Shown piece by piece: positions 26,641 through 35,537 of a DNA stretch of 64,000 nucleotides. The translations under genes and the position numbers were made by a program. The notes beneath the pieces were generated by a model. It ran no database searches. It was not told where the DNA came from and saw only the letters and a program-made list of their open reading frames with translations. The number at the start of each line of letters is the position of its first letter. The first letter of the stretch is position 1. Location: NCBI RefSeq assembly GCF_036227225.1, contig NZ_CP109444.1:10397501-10461500 (forward strand), read 5' to 3'. This DNA comes from Streptomyces sp. NBC_01478. Its GTDB lineage: Bacteria; Actinomycetota; Actinomycetes; Streptomycetales; Streptomycetaceae.

Positions 26641-27063
26641 TCACCGCCGGGACCGGACGCGTGCGTCCCGTGGCGGGTCGATGAACTGCAGCTCCAGCGT
26701 GATCGGCGGCTCCGCGAGCCCCGGCCCGCCCGCCGCCGCCCACTCCAGCACTTCCTCCGTGCAGTCGTCGTCCATCGCGAACCCCACCCAGGTGGGCCGC
26801 CCACCGGCCCGGCGCCCCGCGGCCGACGGCTGGACGACGATCACGTTGGCCTGGTCGCAGGGGCCCAGGCAGTCCGTCGTACGGACGGCGAAACCGTGCT
26901 CGGCGGCGCCGGACCGCAACCGTTCGAGCTGCCAGGCATGGTCGGTGCCGGGGTGTTTGCGCGGGTCGCCGCAGCAGCAGCCCCGGCAGACGACCAGGGT
27001 GCAGGGGCGCTCGCGGGCGGCGCCGATCAGGAAGGTACGGGGAGCGGGAGTGGCGGCAGACAT
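26641..27063 (-). CDS. (2Fe-2S) thioredoxin-fold ferredoxin-like protein
   Basis: The product is a 140-residue small protein. VVCRGCCCGDPRKH at the N-terminus and TTDCLGPCDQANV further on supply the four or more cysteines of the thioredoxin-like [2Fe-2S] fold (as in NuoE-type and Shethna-type proteins). It probably carries electrons; the partner is unknown. ATG 27063 was chosen over an upstream in-frame start because the extension looks non-coding and overlaps the promoter of the divergent HAD gene. It precedes the LLM oxidoreductase by 52 bases. Confidence 0.8.
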   Translation of the reverse strand: MSAATPAPRTFLIGAARERPCTLVVCRGCCCGDPRKHPGTDHAWQLERLRSGAAEHGFAVRTTDCLGPCDQANVIVVQPSAAGRRAGGRPTWVGFAMDDDCTEEVLEWAAAGGPGLAEPPITLELQFIDPPRDARVRSRR

Positions 27064-27131
27064 GCCAAAAGCATGAGGCCACGCCTCCGGAGCGTGGGAA
27101 GGGGGTCCCGCTGTCCGCCTAAGGTGGCCCG

Positions 27132-27623
27132 GTGACAGCAGACAGCGGGCGGCCACTCGCCGTGTTCGACCTCGACAACACCCTCGCCGATACGGCGCAC
27201 CGGCAGCGGTTCCTGGAGAACAAGCCGCGCGACTGGGACGGCTTCTTCGGTGCCGCGCCGCAGGACCCGCCGTTGGCGGAGGGCGTCGCGCTGGCGCTGG
27301 AGTGCGCCGAGGAGTGCGAGGTCGTCTATCTGACCGGGCGGCCCGAGCGCTGCCGGCGCGACACGCTCGCCTGGCTCGCCGCGCAGGGGCTGCCCGACGG
27401 GCGGGTCTTCATGCGGCGCAACGACGACCGCAGGCCAGCCCGGCGCACCAAGCTGGAGATCCTGAAGCGGCTCGCCCGCGACCGCGAGATCCGGGTCCTC
27501 GTGGACGACGACGAGCTGGTCTGCGACGACGCCGAACGAGCCGGGTTCAGGGTCGTACGGGCCCGCTGGACCGCCCCCTCCGCCGCGCTGGAGGCGGCGC
27601 AGGAGGGGGAGGGCCGGACCTGA
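27132..27623 (+). CDS. HAD-family phosphatase (polynucleotide 3'-phosphatase-like)
   Basis: The product is a 163-residue HAD hydrolase with motif I DLDNTLADT, motif II YLTGRPE, motif III Lys in TKLEILKRLA and motif IV VDDDELVCDDA. The layout and the RRDTLAWLAAQGLP segment fit the phosphatase half of polynucleotide kinase-type enzymes, without a kinase domain. The natural substrate (nucleotide or DNA end) is not certain. GTG 27132 has AAGGTGG a few bases upstream, and the 68-base divergent gap leaves no room for a longer N-terminus. Confidence 0.8.
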   Translation: MTADSGRPLAVFDLDNTLADTAHRQRFLENKPRDWDGFFGAAPQDPPLAEGVALALECAEECEVVYLTGRPERCRRDTLAWLAAQGLPDGRVFMRRNDDRRPARRTKLEILKRLARDREIRVLVDDDELVCDDAERAGFRVVRARWTAPSAALEAAQEGEGRT

Positions 27624-27644
27624 GGGCTCTCGTCCTTACGGAGG

Positions 27645-27860
27645 TCAGTCCTCGTCCTCGATGCGGAAACCGACCTTCAGACCGACCTGGTAGTGCTCGA
27701 TCCGCCCGTTCTCGATCTGGCCCCTGACCTGCGTCACCTCGAACCAGTCGAGGCTGCGCAGGGTCTGCGCGGCGCGGGCGACGCCGTTGCGGATGGCCTG
27801 GTCGATGCCCTCGTGAGAGGTGCCGACGATCTCGGTGACCCGGTACGTGTGCTCGGACAT
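27645..27860 (-). CDS. Dodecin (flavin-binding)
   Basis: The product is a 71-residue dodecin that forms a hollow dodecamer storing FMN/FAD or lumichrome. The sequence matches the family from start to end: TYRVTEIVGTS, GIDQAIRNGVARAAQTLR, LDWFEVTQVRGQIE and HYQVGLKVGFRIED, with the flavin-stacking Trp in LDWFEV. ATG 27860 has GGAGTACCCGC upstream. It follows egtD by 93 bases on the same strand; a 6-bp GTGACG/CGTCAC hairpin lies between (27880-27895), so it may or may not share the egt transcript. Confidence 0.93.
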   Translation of the reverse strand: MSEHTYRVTEIVGTSHEGIDQAIRNGVARAAQTLRSLDWFEVTQVRGQIENGRIEHYQVGLKVGFRIEDED

Positions 27861-27953
27861 GCGGGTACTCCTCTCGGCCGTGACGGGCGCGTCACGCGTC
27901 ACTCCACCGTGCCCCAAGGCGCGGCAGTGCGCGAGACGGCCCGTCACCCGATG

Positions 27954-28916
27954 TCAGCGCACCACGCTCAGTGACAGCGCGAAGCGTCCCTCCCGGTCGG
28001 TCCACCAGTGGGTCAACTCGAGTCCCGCAGTGGAGAGTTCGGTCCGCACGCCCTCCTTGCGGAACTTCGCCGAGATCTCCGTGCGGAGTTCCTCACCCGT
28101 CGCGAAGTCGACGGCGAGATCGAGCGCCGGGATCTTCACGGTCTGGTCCGTGCGGGACCGCAGCCGCATCTCGATCCACTCGTTGTCGGCGTCCCAGAGG
28201 GCGACGTGGTCGAAGTCGGCGGCGTCGAAGTCGGCGCCCAGTTCGCGGTCGACCACGGTCAGGACGTTCTTGTTGAACGCGGCCGTCACCCCGGCCGCGT
28301 CGTCGTACGCCCTCACCAGGACCTGCTCGTCCTTGACCAGGTCCGTGCCGAGCAGCAGCGCGTCGCCGGGGGAGAGCAGGGCCCGGAGACCGGCGAAGAA
28401 CGTGGCGCGCTCCGCCGGGAGCAGATTGCCGATCGTGCCGCCGAGGAACGCCAGCAGCCGGGGGCCCGGTGTCTCCGGCAGGGTGAGGTCGCCGGTGAAG
28501 TCGGCGATCAGGGCGTGCACGTTCAGGCCCGGGCGCTCCTCGACGAGGGCGTGCCCGGCCTGCGTGAGCGCGCTCTCGCTGACGTCGACGGGGACGTACA
28601 CGGCCAGGCCGGTGAACGCGTCGAGCAGGTGCCGCGTCTTGTCCGAGGAGCCGGAGCCCAGCTCGACGAGCGTGCGGGCGCCGGTCGCGGCGGCGATCTC
28701 TCCGGCCCGGTCGACGAGGATCTCCCGCTCGGCACGGGTCGGGTAGTACTCGGGCAACTCGGTGATCTGCTCGAAGAGTTCGCTGCCGTGGGCGTCGTAG
28801 AACCACTTCGGCGGGAGTGTCTTCGGGGTACGGGTGAGGCCCTCCAGGACGTCGGCGCGCAGGGCCGCGTCGGTGGCGTCCTCGGGCAGGGTGCGGGTGA
28901 GAAGGAACGGGCTCAC
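27954..28916 (-). CDS. egtD: EgtD, L-histidine N-alpha-methyltransferase
   Basis: The product is a 320-residue SAM-dependent enzyme that trimethylates histidine to hercynine, the first step unique to ergothioneine synthesis. Family segments are visible: LPPKWFYDAHGSELFEQITELP (split here by function: Tyr/Phe loop), LVELGSGSSDKTRHLL (SAM loop), FLGGTIGNLLP and AFNKNVL. GTG 28916 overlaps the egtC stop (GTGA), with AAGGAG eight bases upstream. It is the last gene of the four-gene egt operon. Confidence 0.96.
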   Translation of the reverse strand: MSPFLLTRTLPEDATDAALRADVLEGLTRTPKTLPPKWFYDAHGSELFEQITELPEYYPTRAEREILVDRAGEIAAATGARTLVELGSGSSDKTRHLLDAFTGLAVYVPVDVSESALTQAGHALVEERPGLNVHALIADFTGDLTLPETPGPRLLAFLGGTIGNLLPAERATFFAGLRALLSPGDALLLGTDLVKDEQVLVRAYDDAAGVTAAFNKNVLTVVDRELGADFDAADFDHVALWDADNEWIEMRLRSRTDQTVKIPALDLAVDFATGEELRTEISAKFRKEGVRTELSTAGLELTHWWTDREGRFALSLSVVR

Positions 28917-29692
28917 GTACGGGGCTCCTTCGATGGTGCGGGTGCCAGGTCTTTCAGGGGGGTCAGGAGAACCTCGGTGCGGGTCGCGGTGAGCAGAGTG
29001 CGGTCGGGGGCCTCCTGCCAGTGCGGGTCGTCGTCGTAGGGCTCGGAGGCCACGACCGTGCGGCGGCCGGGCTCCGAGAGGTACCAGAGGGTGTCGCCCC
29101 AGGCCGTCGCGGCGATCGACTCGCCGTTGGTGACAAGGAGGTTGAGCCGGGAGCCGGGGGCGGCATGGGCCACCTCCGCCACCGTGTCGGCCAGTGCCTG
29201 GCCCTCCTCGTCGCCCGCCCGGAGCCGGTTCAGGACCAGGGCCCAGACGAACGCGGAGTCGCAGCGGGCCTCCATCGACAACAGGTCCACCGGGGGCAGG
29301 CGTTGGGCCAGCGCGGCGAGCGTGCGGGGCCAGCCGGTGACGGCGCCGTTGTGGCTGAACAGCCAGGGGCCCGTGGCGAACGGCGCCGCCGCGGCCTCCC
29401 CGTCGGCGCCCGCGAACGTCGCGTCCCGTACGGCGGCCAGCAGCGCCCCCGAGCGGACCACGCGTGCGAGGTCGGCGAAGGACTGGTCGCCCCAGATGGG
29501 TACGGCCCGCCGGTAGCGGCCCGGCACCGGGTCGCCCTCGGCGTACCAACCCACCCCGAAACCATCGGCGTTGACCGTCCCGTGCTTCTGCCGACGGGGC
29601 TCCCAGGACTGGCGGTACAGGCTGTGCGCGGGGTCCACGAGGAGCCGGCCGAGCGGCTCCTCGGGTCCCAGGTACGCCAGGTGACGGCACAT
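28913..29692 (-). CDS. egtC: EgtC, gamma-glutamyl-hercynylcysteine sulfoxide hydrolase
   Basis: The product is a 259-residue class II glutamine amidotransferase-fold enzyme that removes the gamma-glutamyl group from the EgtB product. The nucleophile is Cys2 (MCRHLAYLG), exposed after Met removal. NADGFGVGWY and SHNGAV are the expected active-site loops. ATG 29692 overlaps the egtB stop (TGATG) and the stop overlaps the egtD start, so the operon is tightly coupled. Confidence 0.95.
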   Translation of the reverse strand: MCRHLAYLGPEEPLGRLLVDPAHSLYRQSWEPRRQKHGTVNADGFGVGWYAEGDPVPGRYRRAVPIWGDQSFADLARVVRSGALLAAVRDATFAGADGEAAAAPFATGPWLFSHNGAVTGWPRTLAALAQRLPPVDLLSMEARCDSAFVWALVLNRLRAGDEEGQALADTVAEVAHAAPGSRLNLLVTNGESIAATAWGDTLWYLSEPGRRTVVASEPYDDDPHWQEAPDRTLLTATRTEVLLTPLKDLAPAPSKEPRT

Positions 29693-31032
29693 CAGACGGC
29701 CCCCGAGCGGGCGGTACGGAAGCCGGAGAAGATCTGCCGCCGGATCGGATAGTCCCAGTTGCGGAACGTGCCCCGGCAGGCCACCTCGTCCACGGCGAAC
29801 GAACCGCCCCGGAGCACCTTGTACTCGGGGCCGAAGAACACCTCCGAGTACTCCTTGTACGGGAACGCCTTGAACCCCGGGTAGGGCAGGAAGTCGCTCG
29901 ACGTCCACTCCCACACGTCACCGATCAACTGCCGTACGCCCAGCGGTGATTCGCCCGCCGGATAGCTTCCGGCGGGGGCCGGGCGGAGGTGGCGCTGGCC
30001 GAGGTTGGCGTGCTCGGGTGCCGGGTCGGCGTCGCCCCACGGGTAGCGCATCGAGCGGTCGGACGTCGGGTCGTGGCGGGCCGCCTTCTCCCACTCGGCC
30101 TCGGTGGGCAGCCGGCGTCCGGCCCAGCGGGCGTAGGCATCGGCCTCGTACCAGCAGACATGCACCACCGGCTCGTCGAGCGGTACGGCCTCCGTGACAC
30201 CGAACCTGCGGCGCAGCCACTGGCCCGCCTCCCGGCGCCAGAACCCGGGCGCCGTGACGGAGTTGCGGCGGATGTGCGCCCAGCCCTCCGTCGTCCACCA
30301 GCGCGGGTCGTCGTAGCCGCCGTCCTCGATGAACGCCAGATACGCGCCGTTCGTGACCGGTGTGGTGTCGATGTGGAAGGGCGCCACCTCCCGCCGGTGC
30401 GCGGGCTTCTCGTTGTCCAGGGCCCACGGCTCGCTGGAGGTGCCCATGGTGAACGGGCCGCCGGGGACGAGGACTTCGGCCGGGCCGGTGTACAGCGGTA
30501 CCGGTTCCGGGTCCGGGGCGGTCAACGCCTGCGGGCCCGTGCGGAGCTGATGGGTGATCAGCATCGTTTCGTCGTGCTGCTGTTCGTGCTGGGCGACCAT
30601 CCCGAAGGCGAAACCCATGTCGGTGAGCCGCGTCCCGCGGAAGGCGTGGCTCTCCAGTACGTCCGTCACCCGGCCGCGCACCTCGGCCGCGTACTGCCGG
30701 GCTTCCGCGGGCGGCAGCAGCGGCAGCGAGGGGCGTTCGGAGCGCGGGTGCTCGAACGCGTCGTAGAGGCCGTCGATGTCGGGCCGCATCGCGTCCCGGC
30801 CGGCGACGGCGCGGAGCAGCCACAGTTCTTCCTGGTTGCCGATGTGCGCGAGGTCCCAGACCAGCGGGGACATCAACGGCGAGACCTGGGCGGTGAGTTC
30901 GGGCTCGTCCACGCAGCTCGTCAGGAGCGTGGTGCGGTCCCGGGCCGTGGTCAGGGTGGTCAACGCCCGCTGTCGGAGCGCCTCGATATCGATGTCAGCG
31001 GACGTGTCGGCGGCGGTGTCGGCGTCGGTCAT
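29692..31032 (-). CDS. egtB: EgtB, hercynine oxygenase (sulfoxide synthase)
   Basis: The product is a 446-residue non-haem iron enzyme that joins hercynine and gamma-glutamylcysteine (or cysteine) with O2. The N-terminal DinB-like domain carries the iron ligands in VWDLAHIGNQEELW and QHEQQHDET; the C-terminal FGE-sulfatase domain begins about residue 175 (PGGPFTMGT) and includes WEWTSSDF and KVLRGGSF. ATG 31032 overlaps the egtA stop (ATGA). An acidic N-terminal tail (MTDADTAADTSADID) is longer than in some homologues. Confidence 0.95.
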   Translation of the reverse strand: MTDADTAADTSADIDIEALRQRALTTLTTARDRTTLLTSCVDEPELTAQVSPLMSPLVWDLAHIGNQEELWLLRAVAGRDAMRPDIDGLYDAFEHPRSERPSLPLLPPAEARQYAAEVRGRVTDVLESHAFRGTRLTDMGFAFGMVAQHEQQHDETMLITHQLRTGPQALTAPDPEPVPLYTGPAEVLVPGGPFTMGTSSEPWALDNEKPAHRREVAPFHIDTTPVTNGAYLAFIEDGGYDDPRWWTTEGWAHIRRNSVTAPGFWRREAGQWLRRRFGVTEAVPLDEPVVHVCWYEADAYARWAGRRLPTEAEWEKAARHDPTSDRSMRYPWGDADPAPEHANLGQRHLRPAPAGSYPAGESPLGVRQLIGDVWEWTSSDFLPYPGFKAFPYKEYSEVFFGPEYKVLRGGSFAVDEVACRGTFRNWDYPIRRQIFSGFRTARSGAV

Positions 31033-32339
31033 GTGCGGATGTCCTTCCCGTGCGGGCGGCTGTCCGTGCCCCGCACGCGGTCGAGCAGGTCGTCGGCGGG
31101 GCAGCGGCCCCGGACGACATAACGGTCGAAGTACGCGCGGACGGCGTCCGTGACCTCGGCGGTGGCACCCAGCCGGGGCAGGGCCTCCAGCGCCGTCGCG
31201 AAGCAGACGAGGGCGACCTCGTGCAGCTCCGGGTCGGACAGGCCGTAGCGGGCCGCGTCGATCCACAGCGGGTTGTGCGGCGCGGGCAGCCCCTGGGTCC
31301 GTTCGGCCAGCGGCTTCACGGCGCGGTACGCCGTCTCGGCGGCCTCCGGGTCGTCGAACAGCGCCGTCGTCACGGCCAGCGGCACGATCCAGCCGTCGTC
31401 CCCGGGCTGCGCGTCGATCATGCGCAGTTCGAGATGGCCGCGTGGTCTGACCGGCGGGAACAGGGTCGTGACGTGGTAGTCGAGGTCCTCGCGGGTCGGC
31501 GGCCTCGGCGACCCCGACCTGATCCACTCCCGGAAGGTCAGCTCCTCCGGGACCTCCCACGGGCCGCTGTCCTGCCGTATGCACATCACCGGCGAGTCCA
31601 GGACGTGGTCGGTCCAGGAGCCGCGCGGCTCCCCGTCCAGCGAAGGCCCGCCCGCCCGGCCGGGGCCGATCTCCATCCAGATCAACTGCCGGGTGGAGCG
31701 CCAGCCGGTCGGGCTGCGGCCGACCAGCGGGGAGTTGGCGAACGCGGCCACCAGGACCGCGCCCAGTTGGTGGGCGAGCCACCAGCGCCGCCCGAGGCCG
31801 AGCGGACCCGGCTCCTCGTGGCCGGCGTCCAGGCACACCTGCACGGACGCCGAGGTGCACATCATGCGGCGGCCGGCGGGGCCGGTGCGGTCGAGGCAGC
31901 GCTCCATCGCGTCGTAGCGCGGCTCGTGCAGGAACCGGCGCGGCGGGTGCCAGGGATCGTGGCCGACGCCGACCAGGCCCAGGCCGTCGCGGCGCAGCAC
32001 CGCGCGGACGGCGTCCAGATCTTCGGAGACGGAACCGATGCACTCCATCAGGGAGGCGGCGGGCGACGAACTGAGTTCCAGTTGGCCGCCGGGCTCGACA
32101 GTGAGCGCCGACCTCAGGGGCACGGTCTTCAGTGCGGCATAGGCCGCTTCGAGTCGTTCGGGTGTCACGGGGAGCTGCGGCAGACGCAGCTCGTGGACGA
32201 GCCATTCCACTTCGACCCCGAGCGTGCGGGGCGGGCCGGTCTTGAAGCAGATGCCCTTGACCAGGGCCTCCACCTCGGGTTCGGTGACCGCGACGGCGGG
32301 CTCGGTACAGTCGCTACAGTCACTTGCCGTATCGGACAT
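31029..32339 (-). CDS. egtA: EgtA, glutamate-cysteine ligase
   Basis: The product is a 436-residue ATP-dependent ligase of the GCS2-like family that makes gamma-glutamylcysteine for the EgtB reaction. Recognisable segments are LGVEVEWLVHEL, SALTVEPGGQLELSSSP and HLELRMIDAQPGDDGW. AGGAGG eight bases upstream fixes ATG 32339. It is the first gene of egtABCD; the promoter must lie in the 280-base gap shared with the divergent PARG-like gene. EgtE (the final C-S lyase) is not in the window. Confidence 0.95.
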   Translation of the reverse strand: MSDTASDCSDCTEPAVAVTEPEVEALVKGICFKTGPPRTLGVEVEWLVHELRLPQLPVTPERLEAAYAALKTVPLRSALTVEPGGQLELSSSPAASLMECIGSVSEDLDAVRAVLRRDGLGLVGVGHDPWHPPRRFLHEPRYDAMERCLDRTGPAGRRMMCTSASVQVCLDAGHEEPGPLGLGRRWWLAHQLGAVLVAAFANSPLVGRSPTGWRSTRQLIWMEIGPGRAGGPSLDGEPRGSWTDHVLDSPVMCIRQDSGPWEVPEELTFREWIRSGSPRPPTREDLDYHVTTLFPPVRPRGHLELRMIDAQPGDDGWIVPLAVTTALFDDPEAAETAYRAVKPLAERTQGLPAPHNPLWIDAARYGLSDPELHEVALVCFATALEALPRLGATAEVTDAVRAYFDRYVVRGRCPADDLLDRVRGTDSRPHGKDIRT

Positions 32340-32619
32340 GTCGGGATCCTCCTGAGATTCCACCATGCCACCGGCCCGGTTTCGGTTGGGCCCGGGCCGG
32401 CACACTCGTACCACCCAAGACCCTCGCGGCTGGTCGCACAAGGGTGCGTATTGCCACGTTAGGGATCGGTAATCTCCGGTTCTCCGGCCGTTCGCTGAGC
32501 TCGGAAACTCCGTTGCACCACACGACCAGCATCGCTCACGATGCAGGTATGAGCACGACGGGGGAGAGCACGGGGGAGATCGCGGGGCGCGCACTCATGG
32601 CGTACACGGGGGTTGGGCC

Positions 32620-33444
32620 ATGAGCGCGCGTCTGCGCGGTATCGCGCAGCAGACCGGGCAGATCGTGGCCGCCGGGGGCTACCGCGCGGCGGACGGGCAC
32701 GAGGTGTCCATCGCCGCGGAGACCGAGGCGGCCCGCGCGGGCACGCGCCTGTACGGGCCGGAAGCGGTGCGGACACCGTCGTTCCCGCCCGTGCCGACGG
32801 TCTTCGAGGTCACCGGCGAGAGCAGCCTGGAGGCCGCCCGCCGCCTGACCGGCCCGGTGGCCGTCCTGAACTTCGCCTCCGCCCGCAACCCCGGCGGCGG
32901 TTTCCTCAACGGCGCACAGGCCCAGGAAGAGGCCCTGTGCCGCGCCTCCGCGCTGTACACGTGCCTGCTCGAGGCCCGCGGTTTCTACGACCACCACCGC
33001 GCCCACCGCGATCCGTTCTACACGGACCGGGTCATCCACTCACCGGCCGTCCCCGTCTTCCGGGACGACAAGGGCCGGCTCCTGGACGAGCCGTACGCCG
33101 CCGGCTTCCTGACCGCCGCCGCGCCGAACGCCGGAGTCGTGCTGCGGACGACACCGGAGCGCGCGGCCGAGCTGCCGCGGGCCATCGCCGTACGGGCGGA
33201 GCGGGTGCTGGAGACGGCCGTGGCGCACGGCTACCGGCGGCTGGTGCTGGGCGCCTGGGGCTGCGGGGTGTTCCAGAACGACCCGGCGCAGGTCGCGGGC
33301 GCCTTCCGCGCGCTGCTCGGGCCGGGCGGACGGTTCGCCGGGGCCTTCGAGCACGTGGTGTTCGGCGTCCTGGACCGCACACCGGGTGCCACGGTCCGGG
33401 ACGCCTTCGTACGAGCGTTTCCTGAGCCCCAGCTCCAGAGCTAG
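32620..33444 (+). CDS. Bacterial poly(ADP-ribose) glycohydrolase-like macrodomain protein (TIGR02452 type)
   Basis: The product is a 274-residue cytoplasmic protein. The PARG signature GGG-X7-QEE is complete (NPGGGFLNGAQAQEE, 90-104), with the catalytic Glu pair at 103-104. FASARNPGG and LGAWGCGVFQND are the expected ligand loops. It should hydrolyse poly(ADP-ribose) or related ADP-ribose polymers. ATG 32620 lacks a strong ribosome site. It is divergent from egtA across 280 bases; the two may share a stress-responsive promoter region, which is inference only. No ADP-ribosyltransferase is seen nearby. Confidence 0.88.
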   Translation: MSARLRGIAQQTGQIVAAGGYRAADGHEVSIAAETEAARAGTRLYGPEAVRTPSFPPVPTVFEVTGESSLEAARRLTGPVAVLNFASARNPGGGFLNGAQAQEEALCRASALYTCLLEARGFYDHHRAHRDPFYTDRVIHSPAVPVFRDDKGRLLDEPYAAGFLTAAAPNAGVVLRTTPERAAELPRAIAVRAERVLETAVAHGYRRLVLGAWGCGVFQNDPAQVAGAFRALLGPGGRFAGAFEHVVFGVLDRTPGATVRDAFVRAFPEPQLQS

Positions 33445-33468
33445 CCGCTCAGCTCCTGAGCCGGCCGC

Positions 33469-33915
33469 TCAGGTCCAGCCGTAGCGCTCGTGCAGCCGGT
33501 GGCGGACGAGGTTGAAGCGCATCTGGTCGATCGCGCACGCCTCGCGCCGCATGCCGTCCTCGTGCAGACGCAGGACGCGGTCGACGTCGACCCACGAGTC
33601 GCGGCCGGACTTGTCCCACGGGCCGCTGCCGATCGCCACCCACTCGCGGTCGCCGTCGTGCCGCTTGCTGGAGAGCTGGACGGCGAGCACGGTCCCGCCG
33701 GGTTCACGGGCCACGACGAGGACCGGACGGTCCTTGCCCCGGCCGTCGTTCTCCTCGAACGGCACCCAGGTCCAGACGATCTCACCGGGGTCCGGGTCGC
33801 CGTCGTGCGCGGGGGAGTACTCGGTACGCACCTTGCCGACCTCGCGCGGGTCGGCCTCGGTGGTGGCGGAGGGGCCGAAACGGCCCGGGACGTTCTCATC
33901 GGTATACGCGGTCAC
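33469..33915 (-). CDS. PemK/MazF-like (type II toxin-fold) protein, solitary
   Basis: The product has 148 residues. A Streptomyces-conserved N-terminal arm (TEADPREVGKVRTEYSP) precedes a PemK/MazF barrel: PGEIVWTWVPFEENDG, KDRPVLVVARE, VAVQLSSK-like LAVQLSSKRHD and a C-terminal ACAIDQMRFNLV helix. Real MazF toxins cut mRNA, but no antitoxin gene is adjacent and the arm is extra, so toxicity is uncertain. The GTG start (33915) sits inside a 17-bp perfect inverted repeat (33907-33948) located between it and the upstream flotillin gene, with no clear ribosome site. This could terminate upstream transcription, hide the start codon, or act as an operator. Confidence 0.72.
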   Translation of the reverse strand: MTAYTDENVPGRFGPSATTEADPREVGKVRTEYSPAHDGDPDPGEIVWTWVPFEENDGRGKDRPVLVVAREPGGTVLAVQLSSKRHDGDREWVAIGSGPWDKSGRDSWVDVDRVLRLHEDGMRREACAIDQMRFNLVRHRLHERYGWT

Positions 33916-33948
33916 GGAGGCACCTTAGAACGTGCCTCCGTGACCGCG
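33907..33948 (-). promoter_or_regulatory. 17-bp hairpin overlapping the start codon of the MazF-like gene
   Basis: CGCGGTCACGGAGGCAC (33907-33923) pairs perfectly with 33932-33948 around the loop CTTAGAAC. The GTG start (33915-33913) lies in the left arm. The hairpin begins 22 bases after the flotillin stop on the minus strand, so it may also be that gene's terminator. Confidence 0.8.
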
Positions 33949-33970
33949 GACGCCGGGCGCCGTCAGACGA

Positions 33971-35386
33971 TCACTTCTCGTCCTTCTCCACCGGCACCCT
34001 CTGCGACGGCGGTGCCGTGCTCCCGTTCAGGGCCGAAGTCCCGCTCGGGGTCTGGCCGTTCTGGTTCATCGAGGCCAGCAGTTGGCGGGCCAGCCCGAGG
34101 CCCGTGCCGCCCATGGTGAGCGCCTTGGTGAGCATCTCCGCCATGCCGTCGGCCCCGTTGAGGACCACCATGTTGTCGACGCTCCCGAACGCGGACGCGC
34201 CGGCCTTCACGATCTCCGGCCAGTTCTCGGCCAGTTGCTGCGCGACCACGGCCTCCTGGTTCTCGGCGAGGGCCGCGGCCCGCGCCTTGATGGCCTCCGC
34301 CTTGGCGAGCCCCTTGGCCCTGGTGGCCTCGGCCGCCGCGAGACCCTTCGCCTGTACGGCGGCGGCCTCGGCCTCACCGGTCGCCCTGACCCGGGTCGCC
34401 TCGGCGGCGGCCGCCAGTTCCACCTCCTTCGCCTTGGCCTGGGCCCCCGAGATCCGGGCGTCGCGCTCGCCCTCGGCGAGGGTGCGCTTCTCGTAGGCCT
34501 TCGCGTCCGCCGGCTTGCGGACGTCCACCTGGAGCTGCTGTTCCCGCCGCTGCGCCTCGAGTTCGGCGACCCGGGTCTCCTGGACCACGACCTCCTGCCG
34601 GGCCGCCGCGTCCGCGAGCGGACCGGCCTGCTGCGCCTCCGCCGCCGCCTTGTCCCGCTCGGCCTGGTAACCGGCCTGGAGGATCTCGCTGTCCCGGGTG
34701 GCCTCCGCCATCCGCGCGAACGAGGCCTGCTCCGCCTCCGTGGCGCGCCGGTTCGCCTCCGCCTGCGCGATCCGCGCGTCCCGCTGCACGGCCGCCGCGT
34801 GCGGCATCGCCAGGTTCTTGATGTACCCCGTCGGGTCCTCGATCTCGTGGATCTGCAGCGAATCCACGATCAGACCCAGCTTCTCCATCTCCGAGCCGCA
34901 GGCGGCCCGGGTCTGGCCGGTGAGCTTGTCCCGGTCGCGGATCATGTCCTCGACCGTCAACCCGCCCACGATGGACCGGACATGACCGGCGAAGACGTTG
35001 TGCACCCGCTCCGACATCAGCTTCTGCTGATCGAGGAAACGACGCCCCGCGTTGGCGATCGACACGAAGTCGTCGCCGACCTTGAAGATGACCACGCCCC
35101 GCACCCTGAGCGGAATCCCCTGGGTGGTCACGCAGTCCACATGCAGTTCTGTCTCGTTCAGGTCCAGGGAGAGCTTGCGCACCGCCTGCACGCCGGGCAG
35201 CACCAGCGTGCCGCGCCCGGTGACGATACGGAATCCCATGCCCGGCTCGAGGCCTTCGGTACGGTGTTTGGAGCCCGAGATGATGAGTGCCTCGTTCGGC
35301 TCCGCGACCCGCCACATCGACTTGAACAGACCGATCAGTACGAGGACGGCGGCAACCGCCAGTCCCGCTACGACGCCGACAACCAT
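33971..35386 (-). CDS. Flotillin/SPFH-domain membrane protein
   Basis: The product is 471 residues. An N-terminal membrane helix (VVGVVAGLAVAAVLVLIGLF) is followed by an SPFH/band-7 domain (about 30-190: NEALIISGSK, GQTRAACG, LIVDSLQIHEIED) and a long Ala/Glu-rich coiled coil (about 195-400), typical of flotillins that scaffold membrane microdomains. The tail (LLASMNQNGQTPSG..) is disordered. ATG 35386 has AAGGGGG at suitable spacing; ATG 35392 is too close to it. Upstream on the same strand is a small NfeD-like protein gene, the usual partner of SPFH proteins, 151 bases away. Confidence 0.9.
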   Translation of the reverse strand: MVVGVVAGLAVAAVLVLIGLFKSMWRVAEPNEALIISGSKHRTEGLEPGMGFRIVTGRGTLVLPGVQAVRKLSLDLNETELHVDCVTTQGIPLRVRGVVIFKVGDDFVSIANAGRRFLDQQKLMSERVHNVFAGHVRSIVGGLTVEDMIRDRDKLTGQTRAACGSEMEKLGLIVDSLQIHEIEDPTGYIKNLAMPHAAAVQRDARIAQAEANRRATEAEQASFARMAEATRDSEILQAGYQAERDKAAAEAQQAGPLADAAARQEVVVQETRVAELEAQRREQQLQVDVRKPADAKAYEKRTLAEGERDARISGAQAKAKEVELAAAAEATRVRATGEAEAAAVQAKGLAAAEATRAKGLAKAEAIKARAAALAENQEAVVAQQLAENWPEIVKAGASAFGSVDNMVVLNGADGMAEMLTKALTMGGTGLGLARQLLASMNQNGQTPSGTSALNGSTAPPSQRVPVEKDEK

Positions 35387-35537
35387 CGGCATTCGCCCCC
35401 TTGTGATGGTGCCACTTACGGCACCGAACGAAGGGAGTGTGCGCCTGCGCGACACCGGGGTACAGACGTTGACTAATCCTTGTTGCAAGGTTGACGCGAA
35501 CGGCCTTGAAGCAGCTCTCACCTGCTGGTAGGGACGC

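Noticed and set aside
27880-27895. GTGACG/CGTCAC hairpin as egt operon terminator
   Set aside because: Only six base pairs with a four-base loop; too weak to call on its own.
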